DNA of 9,059 nt from Clostridiales bacterium (GCA_031289625.1 JAITPB010000051.1:1-9059); one strand, 5' to 3'. Positions 1 through 5,729 are shown, counted from the stretch's first letter. Numbers and translations: made by a program. The notes: generated by a model from the sequence alone, not told the origin.

Positions 1-1
1 C

Positions 2-694
2 TGTGTGGGCGCACCGGGGATCACGGAAGCGCAGGCACAAAAGCTGGACAACAAAGTCGCCACAACCAGCTATTCTTGGGAGAGGCAGCCCTTTGCCAGC
101 TACGATTTGACCAATAACAACAGCGAAATCAAACGGCTGACGCAGCGCATCGCGGAAGTCACGCGCAACCGCGAGGTGGGCTTTGCGGGCTGGGAATTTG
201 ACGGCGGCCAAGCCGAGGCCAACACCGATGCTGACCGTTTGCAGTTATTTTTTGATGCAAAGCCGAGCGAAAGCCAACGCGCAGCGCTCAAGGCCAATGG
301 CTTCCACTGGGCGCCGTCTGAGGGCGCGTGGCAGCGACAACTGAATTCTAACGCCATTTACGCGGCGGGGCGGCTTGACTTCTTAAAGCCCACAGATGGT
401 AGGACGGTGCGGGAACATGTCAACGACATCGGTGAGCTTGTGAAGCCGGGATTTATCACGCAGAACTTTCCGGCTACGCTTGAAAAGAACGGTATGCGGC
501 GAATACGGTTTCATGACCTCCGGCATAGCTGCGCCAGTCTGCTATACGCTAATGGAGTGAGCTTGAAAGAGATTCAAGAGTGGTTGGGTCACAGCGACAT
601 TGGAACGACCTCGAACATCTACACGCACTTGGATTTCAATTCAAAGATTGCCTCGGCAAACGCGATTATCGGCGTATACCCTACGGCAAACTAA
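2..694 (+). CDS. Fusion of an accessory-element protein fragment to a tyrosine recombinase tail (partial, broken integrase)
   Basis: The frame is open at the window edge; the first internal start is GTG at 5, so the true N-terminus is probably outside. Numbered from that GTG, residues about 1-130 have the look of C-terminal ends of large proteins on clostridial conjugative elements (DUF3560-like by memory): note FHWAPSEGAWQRQLN at 100-114. Residues about 139-229 are the end of a tyrosine recombinase: box II H170-x-x-R173 in FHDLRHSCAS, then GH at 195-196, and the nucleophile Y206 in SNIYTH. The arm-binding domain, core-binding domain and first catalytic Arg are absent, so this cannot be a working integrase alone. 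The join is in frame at about nt 395-420, presumably by deletion. It lies directly 3' of tRNA-Leu, where an integrase gene of a tRNA-targeting element is expected. The recombinase call is firm; the N-terminal family is tentative. Confidence 0.8.
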   Translation, partial: CVGAPGITEAQAQKLDNKVATTSYSWERQPFASYDLTNNNSEIKRLTQRIAEVTRNREVGFAGWEFDGGQAEANTDADRLQLFFDAKPSESQRAALKANGFHWAPSEGAWQRQLNSNAIYAAGRLDFLKPTDGRTVREHVNDIGELVKPGFITQNFPATLEKNGMRRIRFHDLRHSCASLLYANGVSLKEIQEWLGHSDIGTTSNIYTHLDFNSKIASANAIIGVYPTAN

Positions 695-713
695 CTAAGG
701 GTATACCTGTGCA

Positions 714-763
714 GGAGGGACATTTTGGAGGGACATCGCTAAAAAACACAATGTCCCTCCAAA
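714..763 (+). repeat. Tandem GGAGGGACAT repeats plus an inverted copy, left of tRNA-Leu
   Basis: GGGACATT at 717-724 and GGGACATC at 730-737 are direct repeats 13 bp apart, each preceded by GGA. AATGTCCC at 750-757 is an inverted copy. The second and third copies form a perfect 13-bp inverted repeat (724-736 with 751-763, 14-nt loop). It could act as an integrase arm-binding site, or as a hairpin ending the integrase message; there is no good T-run, so the binding-site reading is preferred. The same motif recurs right of the tRNA. Confidence 0.5.
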
Positions 764-788
764 TTTCGAGGGGTAAAGCGCGGGAATC

Positions 789-831
789 AAAAAGCCCGCA
801 AACGCAGTTATATCAAGCGTTTACGGGCTTT
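789..831 (-). terminator. Rho-independent terminator of tRNA-Leu
   Basis: Arms 791-805 and 817-831 form a 15-bp stem with a single mismatch and an 11-nt loop. On the minus strand the stem ends in GGGC followed by five T (A789-A793 on plus). It begins 9 nt past the CCA end of the minus-strand tRNA. On the plus strand the T tail is only TTT within the stem, so it could also weakly terminate transcription from the integrase side. Confidence 0.75.
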
Positions 832-839
832 CGAGGTAA

Positions 840-926
840 TGGTGCCGGTGGTCGGGGTCGAACCGACACGGTGTCGCCACCACGGGATTTTGAGTCCCGC
901 ACGTCTGCCAATTCCATCACACCGGC
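840..926 (-). tRNA. tRNA-Leu (anticodon CAA), CCA encoded
   Basis: The minus strand folds into a complete class II tRNA of 87 nt. The acceptor is GCCGGTG (926-920) with CACCGGC (850-844), discriminator A and encoded CCA (842-840). The D loop is GAATTGGCAGA, the anticodon stem CGGGA/TCCCG with loop CTCAAAA (anticodon CAA), the variable arm GTGGCGACAC, and the T arm GTCGG-TTCGACC-CCGAC. A terminator follows at once. Nothing convincing as a promoter lies in the 60 bp directly upstream; the nearest strong ones are at 1209-1237 and 1348-1376. The gene overlaps a likely integration site. Confidence 0.96.
887..919. repeat. 33-bp direct repeat, copy 1 (putative att core within tRNA-Leu)
   Basis: These 33 bp are identical to 1079-1111. 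The copy covers tRNA nucleotides 8 to 40 (D arm, 5' anticodon stem, anticodon loop). Identity stops sharply: 886 is G against C1078, and 920 is C against T1112. A perfect repeat confined to half a tRNA beside a broken integrase is what an attachment-site duplication looks like; a partial tRNA duplication is the alternative. Confidence 0.65.
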
Positions 927-974
927 ATTTGTATTTTCAAGTCTTGCTCCCGTTTGACCGCTGACGAGAAATCG

Positions 975-1067
975 GGGGGACATTCGGGAGGGACATTAAA
1001 AATCTTTGAGGATATAAAGTTGTCAAAGTCCTTGCAAATCAAGGCTTTCGCCGGACGGGACATTCGG
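975..1067 (+). repeat. GGGACATT repeats right of tRNA-Leu (putative arm-type sites)
   Basis: GGGACATT occurs at 977-984, 990-997 and 1057-1064. The first two have the same 13-bp period as the pair at 717/730. The context GGGACATTCGG is shared by the first and third. They lie between the two 33-bp core copies, which fits DNA of a mobile element rather than ordinary tRNA upstream sequence. Confidence 0.45.
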
Positions 1068-1078
1068 ACACGCAGTAC

Positions 1079-1111
1079 ATTTTGAGTCCCGCACGTCTGC
1101 CAATTCCATCA
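1079..1111. repeat. 33-bp direct repeat, copy 2 (orphan att core / tRNA-Leu remnant)
   Basis: Perfect second copy of 887-919. Neither flank completes a tRNA: the bases that would be the 5' acceptor strand read TAAGGAA, and the sequence past the anticodon loop is unrelated. It is therefore an att remnant or a broken tRNA copy, not a gene. It sits downstream of two minus-strand promoters and is separated from copy 1 by 159 bp. Confidence 0.6.
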
Positions 1112-1208
1112 TTCCTTACGGTAATTACGCAAACTGAGGAGTGTCTTACCGCCCGTTTTGCCGGCTTGTCTGCAAGGACAAATTTGTGTACAACAAGCCA
1201 TGAACTCC

Positions 1209-1237
1209 ATTATAGCACAAAAACGGATGCTTGTCAA
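1209..1237 (-). promoter_or_regulatory. Perfect-consensus sigma-A promoter pointing towards tRNA-Leu
   Basis: The minus strand has TTGACA (1237-1232), a 17-bp spacer and TATAAT (1214-1209), all twelve consensus bases. Predicted start is near 1202, about 275 nt before the tRNA. Between lie the orphan 33-bp repeat and the GGGACATT repeats. A promoter this strong suits a stable RNA, so it may be the original tRNA-Leu promoter, now separated from it by mobile DNA. Confidence 0.75.
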
Positions 1238-1255
1238 TGAAAATCTAACAATACG

Positions 1256-1312
1256 CTGAGCAACAACGCTCCCGCCTGCATTGACAATTTTCGTCATATC
1301 GCCTTGCAAGTT
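1256..1312 (-). pseudogene. RHS core shard
   Basis: Nineteen codons read NLQGDMTKIVNAGGSVVAQ, matching the core segments of the two larger RHS fragments to the right (NLQGDVTKVVNASGAVVAQ in the nearer one). Homology stops at the Gln codon; past it the frame runs into unrelated sequence containing a promoter. No toxin tip follows and there is no credible start. Its left-hand reading starts at the same NLQGD position as the RHS fragment at 3099, so it is probably the leftover of a third RHS module or a recombination scar. Confidence 0.7.
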
Positions 1313-1328
1313 GCTTGTGCGTTATTCT

Positions 1329-1342
1329 GTTTTCAAGGTACA
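1329..1342 (-). promoter_or_regulatory. boxA-like sequence
   Basis: The minus strand reads TGTACCTTGAAAAC, 12 of 14 identical to TGTTCTTTGAAAAC, which I recall as the Bacillus rRNA boxA antitermination element. It lies at the predicted start of the 1348-1376 promoter, which is closer than usual, so it may be the remains of a stable-RNA leader or spacer. Low certainty. Confidence 0.35.
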
Positions 1343-1347
1343 GTGTA

Positions 1348-1376
1348 AGCATAGCACACTTTGTTGAAGGTGTCAA
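1348..1376 (-). promoter_or_regulatory. Strong sigma-A promoter downstream of the lipoprotein gene
   Basis: The minus strand has TTGACA (1376-1371), a 17-bp spacer and TATGCT (1353-1348). It begins about 20 bp past the lipoprotein stop and fires leftwards into the RHS shard, the consensus promoter at 1209-1237 and finally tRNA-Leu. With that second promoter it makes a tandem pair, as is common for stable RNA operons. Confidence 0.65.
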
Positions 1377-1396
1377 GCGGTCTTCAATGCACACTG

Positions 1397-2062
1397 TCAA
1401 TCGTAGGGATCGTACTTTGAAAACAGGCTGTAATTACCAACATCAAGGCCTATACTTCTGCCTTCTTCACCGCTGGCGCATTTAAACCCTTTAATAGCAT
1501 CCTCGTTTTTCACTATTTCACGTGAGTCGTAAACTCTTATATATTTCCCATCCGCTCCCTTCACAAACATGAACTCTGAAGACACGTACTTTGAAGGGAT
1601 TCCCATGACATCACCCGTGTAAGATATTTCCTGATAGCTTGGTTCTCCAAAAATATTTATTATATCTTGTAACGTGCTTTCGTCATTTATACCGGAATAG
1701 GTAGTCCATTTTGGTTCGCCGTCATAGCCACCCGGTTGGATTTTAGTCAACCTTTTGCTTTTGCTGTCAAACAACAGTGCCATATCAGGGCAAAAATAGC
1801 ATATAGGTTCTTCCTTGAAATTCTGTTCAACTTCATATTCATATTTTTTGCCGTCAATTATTTTGACAAATTCTTTCTCTGTCATGTCTAATTTCAACGT
1901 TAAATTTATTTCTTCAAATCTAACAAAGAAATCTTTATCAGACAAAAGCAACTCCGTTGCTGATTCCGGGACATTCGTTGGCGGTTCCGGATTATTCGCA
2001 CAAGAACTCATAAAGCAAAGAAAAAGTGGCAAGAGAATGATTGCTGTAATAATCTTTTTCAC
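1397..2062 (-). CDS. Lipoprotein, candidate immunity protein for the adjacent RHS phospholipase-like toxin
   Basis: It has 221 residues from a GTG start. An excellent AAGGAGGG (2076-2069) with 6-nt spacing supports that start and directly abuts the stop codon of the preceding RHS tip, so the pair is translated together. Residues 1-20 are a signal peptide (MKK, hydrophobic core) ending in a lipobox-like MSS-C21, followed by a Pro/Asn-rich linker to about 35. The rest is soluble, acidic and AT-rich in coding, with two stretches (LDMTEKEFVKII, ESTLQDIINIFGEP) that have the rhythm of BamE-like small folds. I do not recognise a named family. Immunity is inferred from RHS architecture: the gene directly after a toxin tip is normally its antidote. 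Outward membrane anchoring would suit an enzyme attacking phospholipid from outside. An unrelated cargo lipoprotein is possible. Confidence 0.8.
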   Translation of the reverse strand: MKKIITAIILLPLFLCFMSSCANNPEPPTNVPESATELLLSDKDFFVRFEEINLTLKLDMTEKEFVKIIDGKKYEYEVEQNFKEEPICYFCPDMALLFDSKSKRLTKIQPGGYDGEPKWTTYSGINDESTLQDIINIFGEPSYQEISYTGDVMGIPSKYVSSEFMFVKGADGKYIRVYDSREIVKNEDAIKGFKCASGEEGRSIGLDVGNYSLFSKYDPYD

Positions 2063-2076
2063 GATAATCCCTCCTT

Positions 2077-3060
2077 TTAGTACTTCAAAATTTGATTTTT
2101 AACGAAAGTATAGTTGTATGAAAATGACACATTTGCATATGCGGAAGAGGTGAACTTGAATAAATAATCTTGACACATCTTTATTGAAGCCGCGGCGCGT
2201 GGATTCGCATAATATGAAAAATTTCGCGCATTCTGATCTGTTACTATACCATCGATTGTTTTCCATTCATTTGTTTTGAAATCGTATATATAATCTATTT
2301 TATCGCATTCAGGATGTTGCGGGGCAAAATGGGCAAACGAATCTTGAATTGCATGCATTGCCGTGCCAAGTATATAAAAGGCCTTTCTGACGTTATATTC
2401 AGCCTTTGCTCCGGTTAATTTTTTAGACTTGATCGCTTTTAGGAGTGCGTCAGCGTCTCTATAGCAAGCTTTAAGCCTTGAATTTAGCGCGGAATTTATT
2501 GAAGCAGCATTATTATATACTCCGTGCCAACCCTCCCAATGTGAATATTTTCGACCATATTTGTCGGCTTTGTTTCGGTAAATGTCGGGCGCGTCACTAC
2601 CTGCTACCAAACCTCCACCCGCAATCATACCCAGTCCACTATATGGTGAATCGTATTTTATACCATATCGATTAAAAATAAGGCGCAAGTAATTTGAAGT
2701 TGGTCCTTGGCGAACCATGCTAGACACCATGCCTTGATGAATTTTTTTCGTCCAATATCCTGTTGGATCATAGCCATTAGCTGAATTATTCCCGCAATAC
2801 TGATAAAGATTCGCCCCGTGCACACTATCTAAACTTAGTTGCGCAATGAACACATCATCGCCACTAATCCACCGCCCGAACTCCGCATTATAATACCGAC
2901 TCTGGCAGTAATACAGCCCGGTTTCAACATCATAACAATACCCTCTGTACCTTATGGGATTAACACTTGACAAGCTCCCGCTTTCGCTTGTGATACTCCC
3001 CCAGGCGTCATAGCTATACTGCGCAACCACAGCCCCGCTCGCATTGACAACCTTTGTCAC
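2077..3060 (-). CDS. Orphan RHS tip: truncated core plus toxin domain resembling zinc-dependent phospholipase C
   Basis: The core end is classical: NPIRYRGYCYDVETGLYYCQ at 34-53, SRYYNAEFGRW at 54-64, DPTG at 98-101. The toxin is residues about 102-327. It carries KAFYILGTAMHAIQDSFAHF at 226-245, with H236, D240 and H244 aligning with the zinc-binding segment of Bacillus/Clostridium phospholipase C and S1/P1 nucleases (AFFYLG...H...D...H). Other plausible ligands are H108, D156/D159 and H174/H179. RHS homology continues upstream of the GTG at 3060 to about 3097 (FFYLKNLQGD) and stops two codons past the TAG of the preceding gene. There is no ribosome binding site at 3060 and no secretion signal, so it looks like a silent displaced tip that needs fusion to a full RHS gene. 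The PLC call is by motif only; target and activity are inferred. Confidence 0.85.
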   Translation of the reverse strand: MTKVVNASGAVVAQYSYDAWGSITSESGSLSSVNPIRYRGYCYDVETGLYYCQSRYYNAEFGRWISGDDVFIAQLSLDSVHGANLYQYCGNNSANGYDPTGYWTKKIHQGMVSSMVRQGPTSNYLRLIFNRYGIKYDSPYSGLGMIAGGGLVAGSDAPDIYRNKADKYGRKYSHWEGWHGVYNNAASINSALNSRLKACYRDADALLKAIKSKKLTGAKAEYNVRKAFYILGTAMHAIQDSFAHFAPQHPECDKIDYIYDFKTNEWKTIDGIVTDQNARNFSYYANPRAAASIKMCQDYLFKFTSSAYANVSFSYNYTFVKNQILKY

Positions 3061-3099
3061 GTCGCCCTGTAGGTTTTTTAAGTAGAAAAAGCCTACACA

Positions 3100-3576
3100 C
3101 TACGGGTCTACATCTTTCCACCAAAAATACAGGGAATTCCTGTCTTTATTAAAAACCAGCGTTACCGTCCAACCCAAATCAGCAGTCATCTCGTAGTCAT
3201 AGTCGGGAGAATTATAAAGAATCATATCATCAGCACATATTGTATCTTTCAAGCTTAATTTTGGCAAAACTTCAAAATCTCCGCTCACAGGAGAAAAGAG
3301 ATATTCACTAAGTATTTTTTGAATCTCGCGCTCTTCCAATGTAGCTGTGCCGTGAAATTTGTGTATTGCAAACAAGGGGTACAGATTCCATTTGCGTTCA
3401 TATTCCCATTCACAGGAAGTGATACCTTTAATTTCCGGAAAAAGCCGTTGAACAGAAATTAACTCGCGACCAGATTCCCTTAATGTCCACGGTACACCAA
3501 AGAAATAGACACATGCAACTGTGACAACAATTAATAAGCTTATACCCATGATGACCATTTTATATATAGTTTTCAT
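3100..3576 (-). CDS. Single-pass membrane protein, candidate immunity protein for the upstream RHS tip
   Basis: It has 158 residues from ATG at 3576, chosen because GGGAG (3590-3586) lies 9 nt upstream; an in-frame ATG at 3627 lies inside the RHS toxin and lacks such a site. The gene starts 4 nt after the RHS stop, so its ribosome binding site lies in the toxin's last codons, a sign of coupling. Residues 7-27 form a hydrophobic helix after MKTIYK, leaving about 130 residues probably outside (N-in). That part is Trp/Tyr-rich, with DYDYEMTADLGWTVTLVF near the end. No known family is recognised. Position directly behind an RHS tip is the basis for calling it immunity. Coding is AT-rich, like the lipoprotein at 1397-2062. 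Confidence 0.78.
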   Translation of the reverse strand: MKTIYKMVIMGISLLIVVTVACVYFFGVPWTLRESGRELISVQRLFPEIKGITSCEWEYERKWNLYPLFAIHKFHGTATLEEREIQKILSEYLFSPVSGDFEVLPKLSLKDTICADDMILYNSPDYDYEMTADLGWTVTLVFNKDRNSLYFWWKDVDP

Positions 3577-3580
3577 AGCG

Positions 3581-4915
3581 TCATACTCCCAAAGGTTTTT
3601 GTGTCGGTTCGGCGGGTGATTTTGCATATTTTCCTCGCTTCCATGTCATCGTTTTGGAAATTGAACCTTTTTGCCAATACTGCTTTGCTAGTCCGGCAGA
3701 TTCTAGCTGCCCCAGTGTGTCATCTTTTATGCCATGGATAATGTCTTTCATTCCCTTGTTGAAATTATATTTGTCGCGCATATGAATAGTTATTGTCATA
3801 TAATATGAATCAGAAGATGGCAGATATGTAACTTTTGCAGCCGCCCACAATCTATGCTGACCGATAGCATAGGTCCATTCTGTAGTTGCTGTGTAGTTAA
3901 CTTTTGCCCACACACTCCCATAAATATAATAATAATTTTGACTATTAGTTCTTTGTTTTATAATTCGTTCTGCTTCAATTTGAGCTCTTCTTAGATAGGT
4001 GTTAACGGCATATTTTATCCATGCATCTGCATTATATGCATTTGAATAATTCACATTGCGATCTCGACCAGTATTGTCTAAATAACGCTCAAAGGCATCC
4101 AGACCAGTACCATACTTTAAAACAGATTTTTTTGATTTCCTCAATGCGGCTAGTGCAACTTTTATTGAACTTTTGAGCGCTTTGCTAGCAAAAGTTGCTT
4201 TTCGGGAATTCCAATCATAAAAATCTGTCTCAGGCCAATTGGGTTCCTTGGGATTACCCTCAACGAATTTTGCGTTGGTAAGCGTTGACGATAACGCTAA
4301 AAAGCCTTCTGGATCAACTTTATTTGTGCAATTGTTAACGCAATAGGTAAATAACGATGTTCCGCCTATTTCGCCAATCAGTAGTTGTGCAACACCTATG
4401 TCATCCGCACTAACCCACCGCCCAAACACCGCGTTATAGTACCTGCTTTGGCAGTAATAAAGCTGTGTTTCGGTGTCGTAATAGTAGCCGCGATAGCGAA
4501 TAGGATTAATTTCCGCCATTGCCCCGCTTGCTGTGATGATCCCGCCCCAAGCATCGTAAGCATAGTTTGCCACAATCGTTCCGTTTGCGCCGACAAGTTT
4601 CGTCACGTCGCCCTGCAAATTCTTCACATAGAAGTACTGCACGCCATTGAGATTGAACCCAATCTCGCTGAAATGCATCACATCGTTGCCGCTTTTCCGC
4701 CCAATCAGTACGCCGTCAACCCAAGTGTATTCATGGCTGCGGGTGAGCGCCCCGCCTGCGTCATAGAGCCTGCGGCTTGTGCGCAAACCGTCGGCATCAT
4801 AGGTGTATGTTTCGCAGGAATTGTCCGCATGTGTGACACGCGCCAGCTGCCGCCCCGACCACTCAAGCCCCAGCACCTCGCCTGCGGCATTGACAGTTTT
4901 GTCCGGATTCCCCAA
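3581..4915 (-). CDS. RHS core fragment with unrecognised C-terminal toxin domain
   Basis: The open part is 444 residues from a TTG at 4915 that is almost certainly internal; RHS homology continues upstream across a frameshift. Residues 1-204 are YD-repeat/RHS core (TYTYDADGLR at 37-46, QGDVTK at 101-106, NPIRYRGYYYD at 137-147, SRYYNAVFGRW at 157-167, DPEG at 201-204). Residues 205-444 are the toxin candidate: a helical, Lys-rich first part (240-322), then a beta-rich part with TEWTYAIG at 345-352, MRDKYNFNKGMKDI at 379-392, GLAKQYW at 408-414 and KTMTW at 421-425. From memory, a DRYNWD-x-GK...GLA pattern occurs at the ends of some proteobacterial secreted proteins, without a function I can name. 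D381-x-Y383-N-F385 also faintly recalls the D-x-Y-D-F of colicin M. No activity is assigned. Secretion parts are absent. Confidence 0.85.
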   Translation of the reverse strand: MGNPDKTVNAAGEVLGLEWSGRQLARVTHADNSCETYTYDADGLRTSRRLYDAGGALTRSHEYTWVDGVLIGRKSGNDVMHFSEIGFNLNGVQYFYVKNLQGDVTKLVGANGTIVANYAYDAWGGIITASGAMAEINPIRYRGYYYDTETQLYYCQSRYYNAVFGRWVSADDIGVAQLLIGEIGGTSLFTYCVNNCTNKVDPEGFLALSSTLTNAKFVEGNPKEPNWPETDFYDWNSRKATFASKALKSSIKVALAALRKSKKSVLKYGTGLDAFERYLDNTGRDRNVNYSNAYNADAWIKYAVNTYLRRAQIEAERIIKQRTNSQNYYYIYGSVWAKVNYTATTEWTYAIGQHRLWAAAKVTYLPSSDSYYMTITIHMRDKYNFNKGMKDIIHGIKDDTLGQLESAGLAKQYWQKGSISKTMTWKRGKYAKSPAEPTQKPLGV

Positions 4916-5049
4916 CCCATCTATGGTATATTAACATTGTTGAACTTTGTCAACTGGTCTTTCCACACATTTGTGTATTCAAGGGTATTATTGCCTTTTG
5001 TTACAATATTTCCTCCCATATCGTACATAAAATTGGTGGTATTGCCGTT
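4916..5049 (-). pseudogene. Upstream RHS core segment, frameshifted from the 3581-4915 reading frame
   Basis: From 5049 the minus strand reads NGNTTNFMYDMGGNIVTKG..., then YTNVWKDQLTKFNN, typical RHS core text, ending at a TAG (4923-4921). The next frame takes over as YTIDGLGNP at about 4930. The two halves join smoothly if one base is added near 4925-4935, so this is a one-base loss or a sequencing error. The homology begins directly at the TAA of the permease (5051-5049), with no start codon and no secretion signal, so the RHS gene was already cut at its 5' side. Confidence 0.75.
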
Positions 5050-5729
5050 TACAGATTGCGCTTTTTATACAGCATCACCGAAAGACTATAAGAAATATAC
5101 AGCAGCCCAAGCCCTATCAGCACAAATGCACCTCCGACTTTAAGCGAATGGTCACTCCAATAAGCAATCCAAGCGATGACTTTCATAACCAATTCTTCGT
5201 TGGACATTACAAGCCCCAATCCGCTGAACAGCAATGCGATAAGGATTACCGGCAGATAAAAACCCCACATTTTACCTTTTGCGTAGCCCAAAGCAAAAAG
5301 CGTCGGATACATACACAAATTGATGAACCCGCAAAGCGCAAAACTGAAAGAGCAGAGCAACCAAAGCGTTGCCGGTGACATTGACATAACAATTTCGCCG
5401 AATGCAAGCTGTGGCATTGCAATCACAATGACGCCCCCGCTTACTGCCATTGCCAGAATGACGAAGAACAACAAAAAAGCATATCTGCCGCGCACAATGT
5501 CACGCCGTGTAACCGGGAGGGTGAGAAACAAGCTGTCCAGTTTGCCTTTTTCCTCAACCTCAAAGGAGTTGACCGAAAAAGCCAGCGCCATATATACCGA
5601 TATAGGAAGCACGACAAGAGACATTCCCGACAAGGCGAAAATTGCAATAATTGCCGTCATAATAAGCAAGCGCCAATGGTGAGATTTTATAGCCAGCCAG
5701 TCGGCTTTTATCATTTTCAGTGTAGTCAT
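5049..5729 (-). CDS. ABC-2 type transporter permease
   Basis: It has 226 residues; the ATG overlaps the stop of the ATPase gene by 4 bp (ATGA). The N-terminus MTTLKMIKADWLAIKS is the usual cytoplasmic lead of small ABC-2 permeases. About six hydrophobic segments follow (about 20-37, 38-53, 80-108, 115-150, 155-173, 197-220), ending YKKRNL. The length is normal. It pairs with the adjacent ATPase to form an exporter, with each protein probably a dimer in the complex. The relatives are YtrA-regulated bacitracin/envelope-stress type systems; the substrate cannot be told. Its stop codon is exactly where RHS homology begins, so its last few residues may have been altered by that junction. Confidence 0.88.
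   Translation of the reverse strand: MTTLKMIKADWLAIKSHHWRLLIMTAIIAIFALSGMSLVVLPISVYMALAFSVNSFEVEEKGKLDSLFLTLPVTRRDIVRGRYAFLLFFVILAMAVSGGVIVIAMPQLAFGEIVMSMSPATLWLLCSFSFALCGFINLCMYPTLFALGYAKGKMWGFYLPVILIALLFSGLGLVMSNEELVMKVIAWIAYWSDHSLKVGGAFVLIGLGLLYISYSLSVMLYKKRNL

Noticed and set aside
580..957. A 125-codon plus-strand frame across the tRNA
   Set aside because: It starts inside the recombinase frame, runs through its 3' end and reads antisense through the tRNA; no ribosome binding site or family resemblance.
714..1067. Possible CRISPR-like repeats
   Set aside because: The repeat unit is only 8-11 bp with a 13-bp period and uneven gaps; there are no spacers or cas genes.
1109..1201. A 30-codon Cys-rich frame (MACCTQICPC...) just after the perfect promoter on the minus strand
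   Set aside because: The ATG falls about at the predicted transcript start, its GGAG would be untranscribed, and the stop lies at the edge of the tRNA-derived repeat. More likely stable-RNA leader sequence.
3577..3627. Upstream ATG (3627) for the membrane immunity candidate
   Set aside because: It would put 17 polar residues read from toxin codons before the TM helix; the ATG at 3576 has its own GGGAG and fits a normal membrane signal.
4385..5143. Long plus-strand frame of 252 codons opposite the RHS core
   Set aside because: It is antisense to clear RHS coding and to the permease end, and shows no family features.
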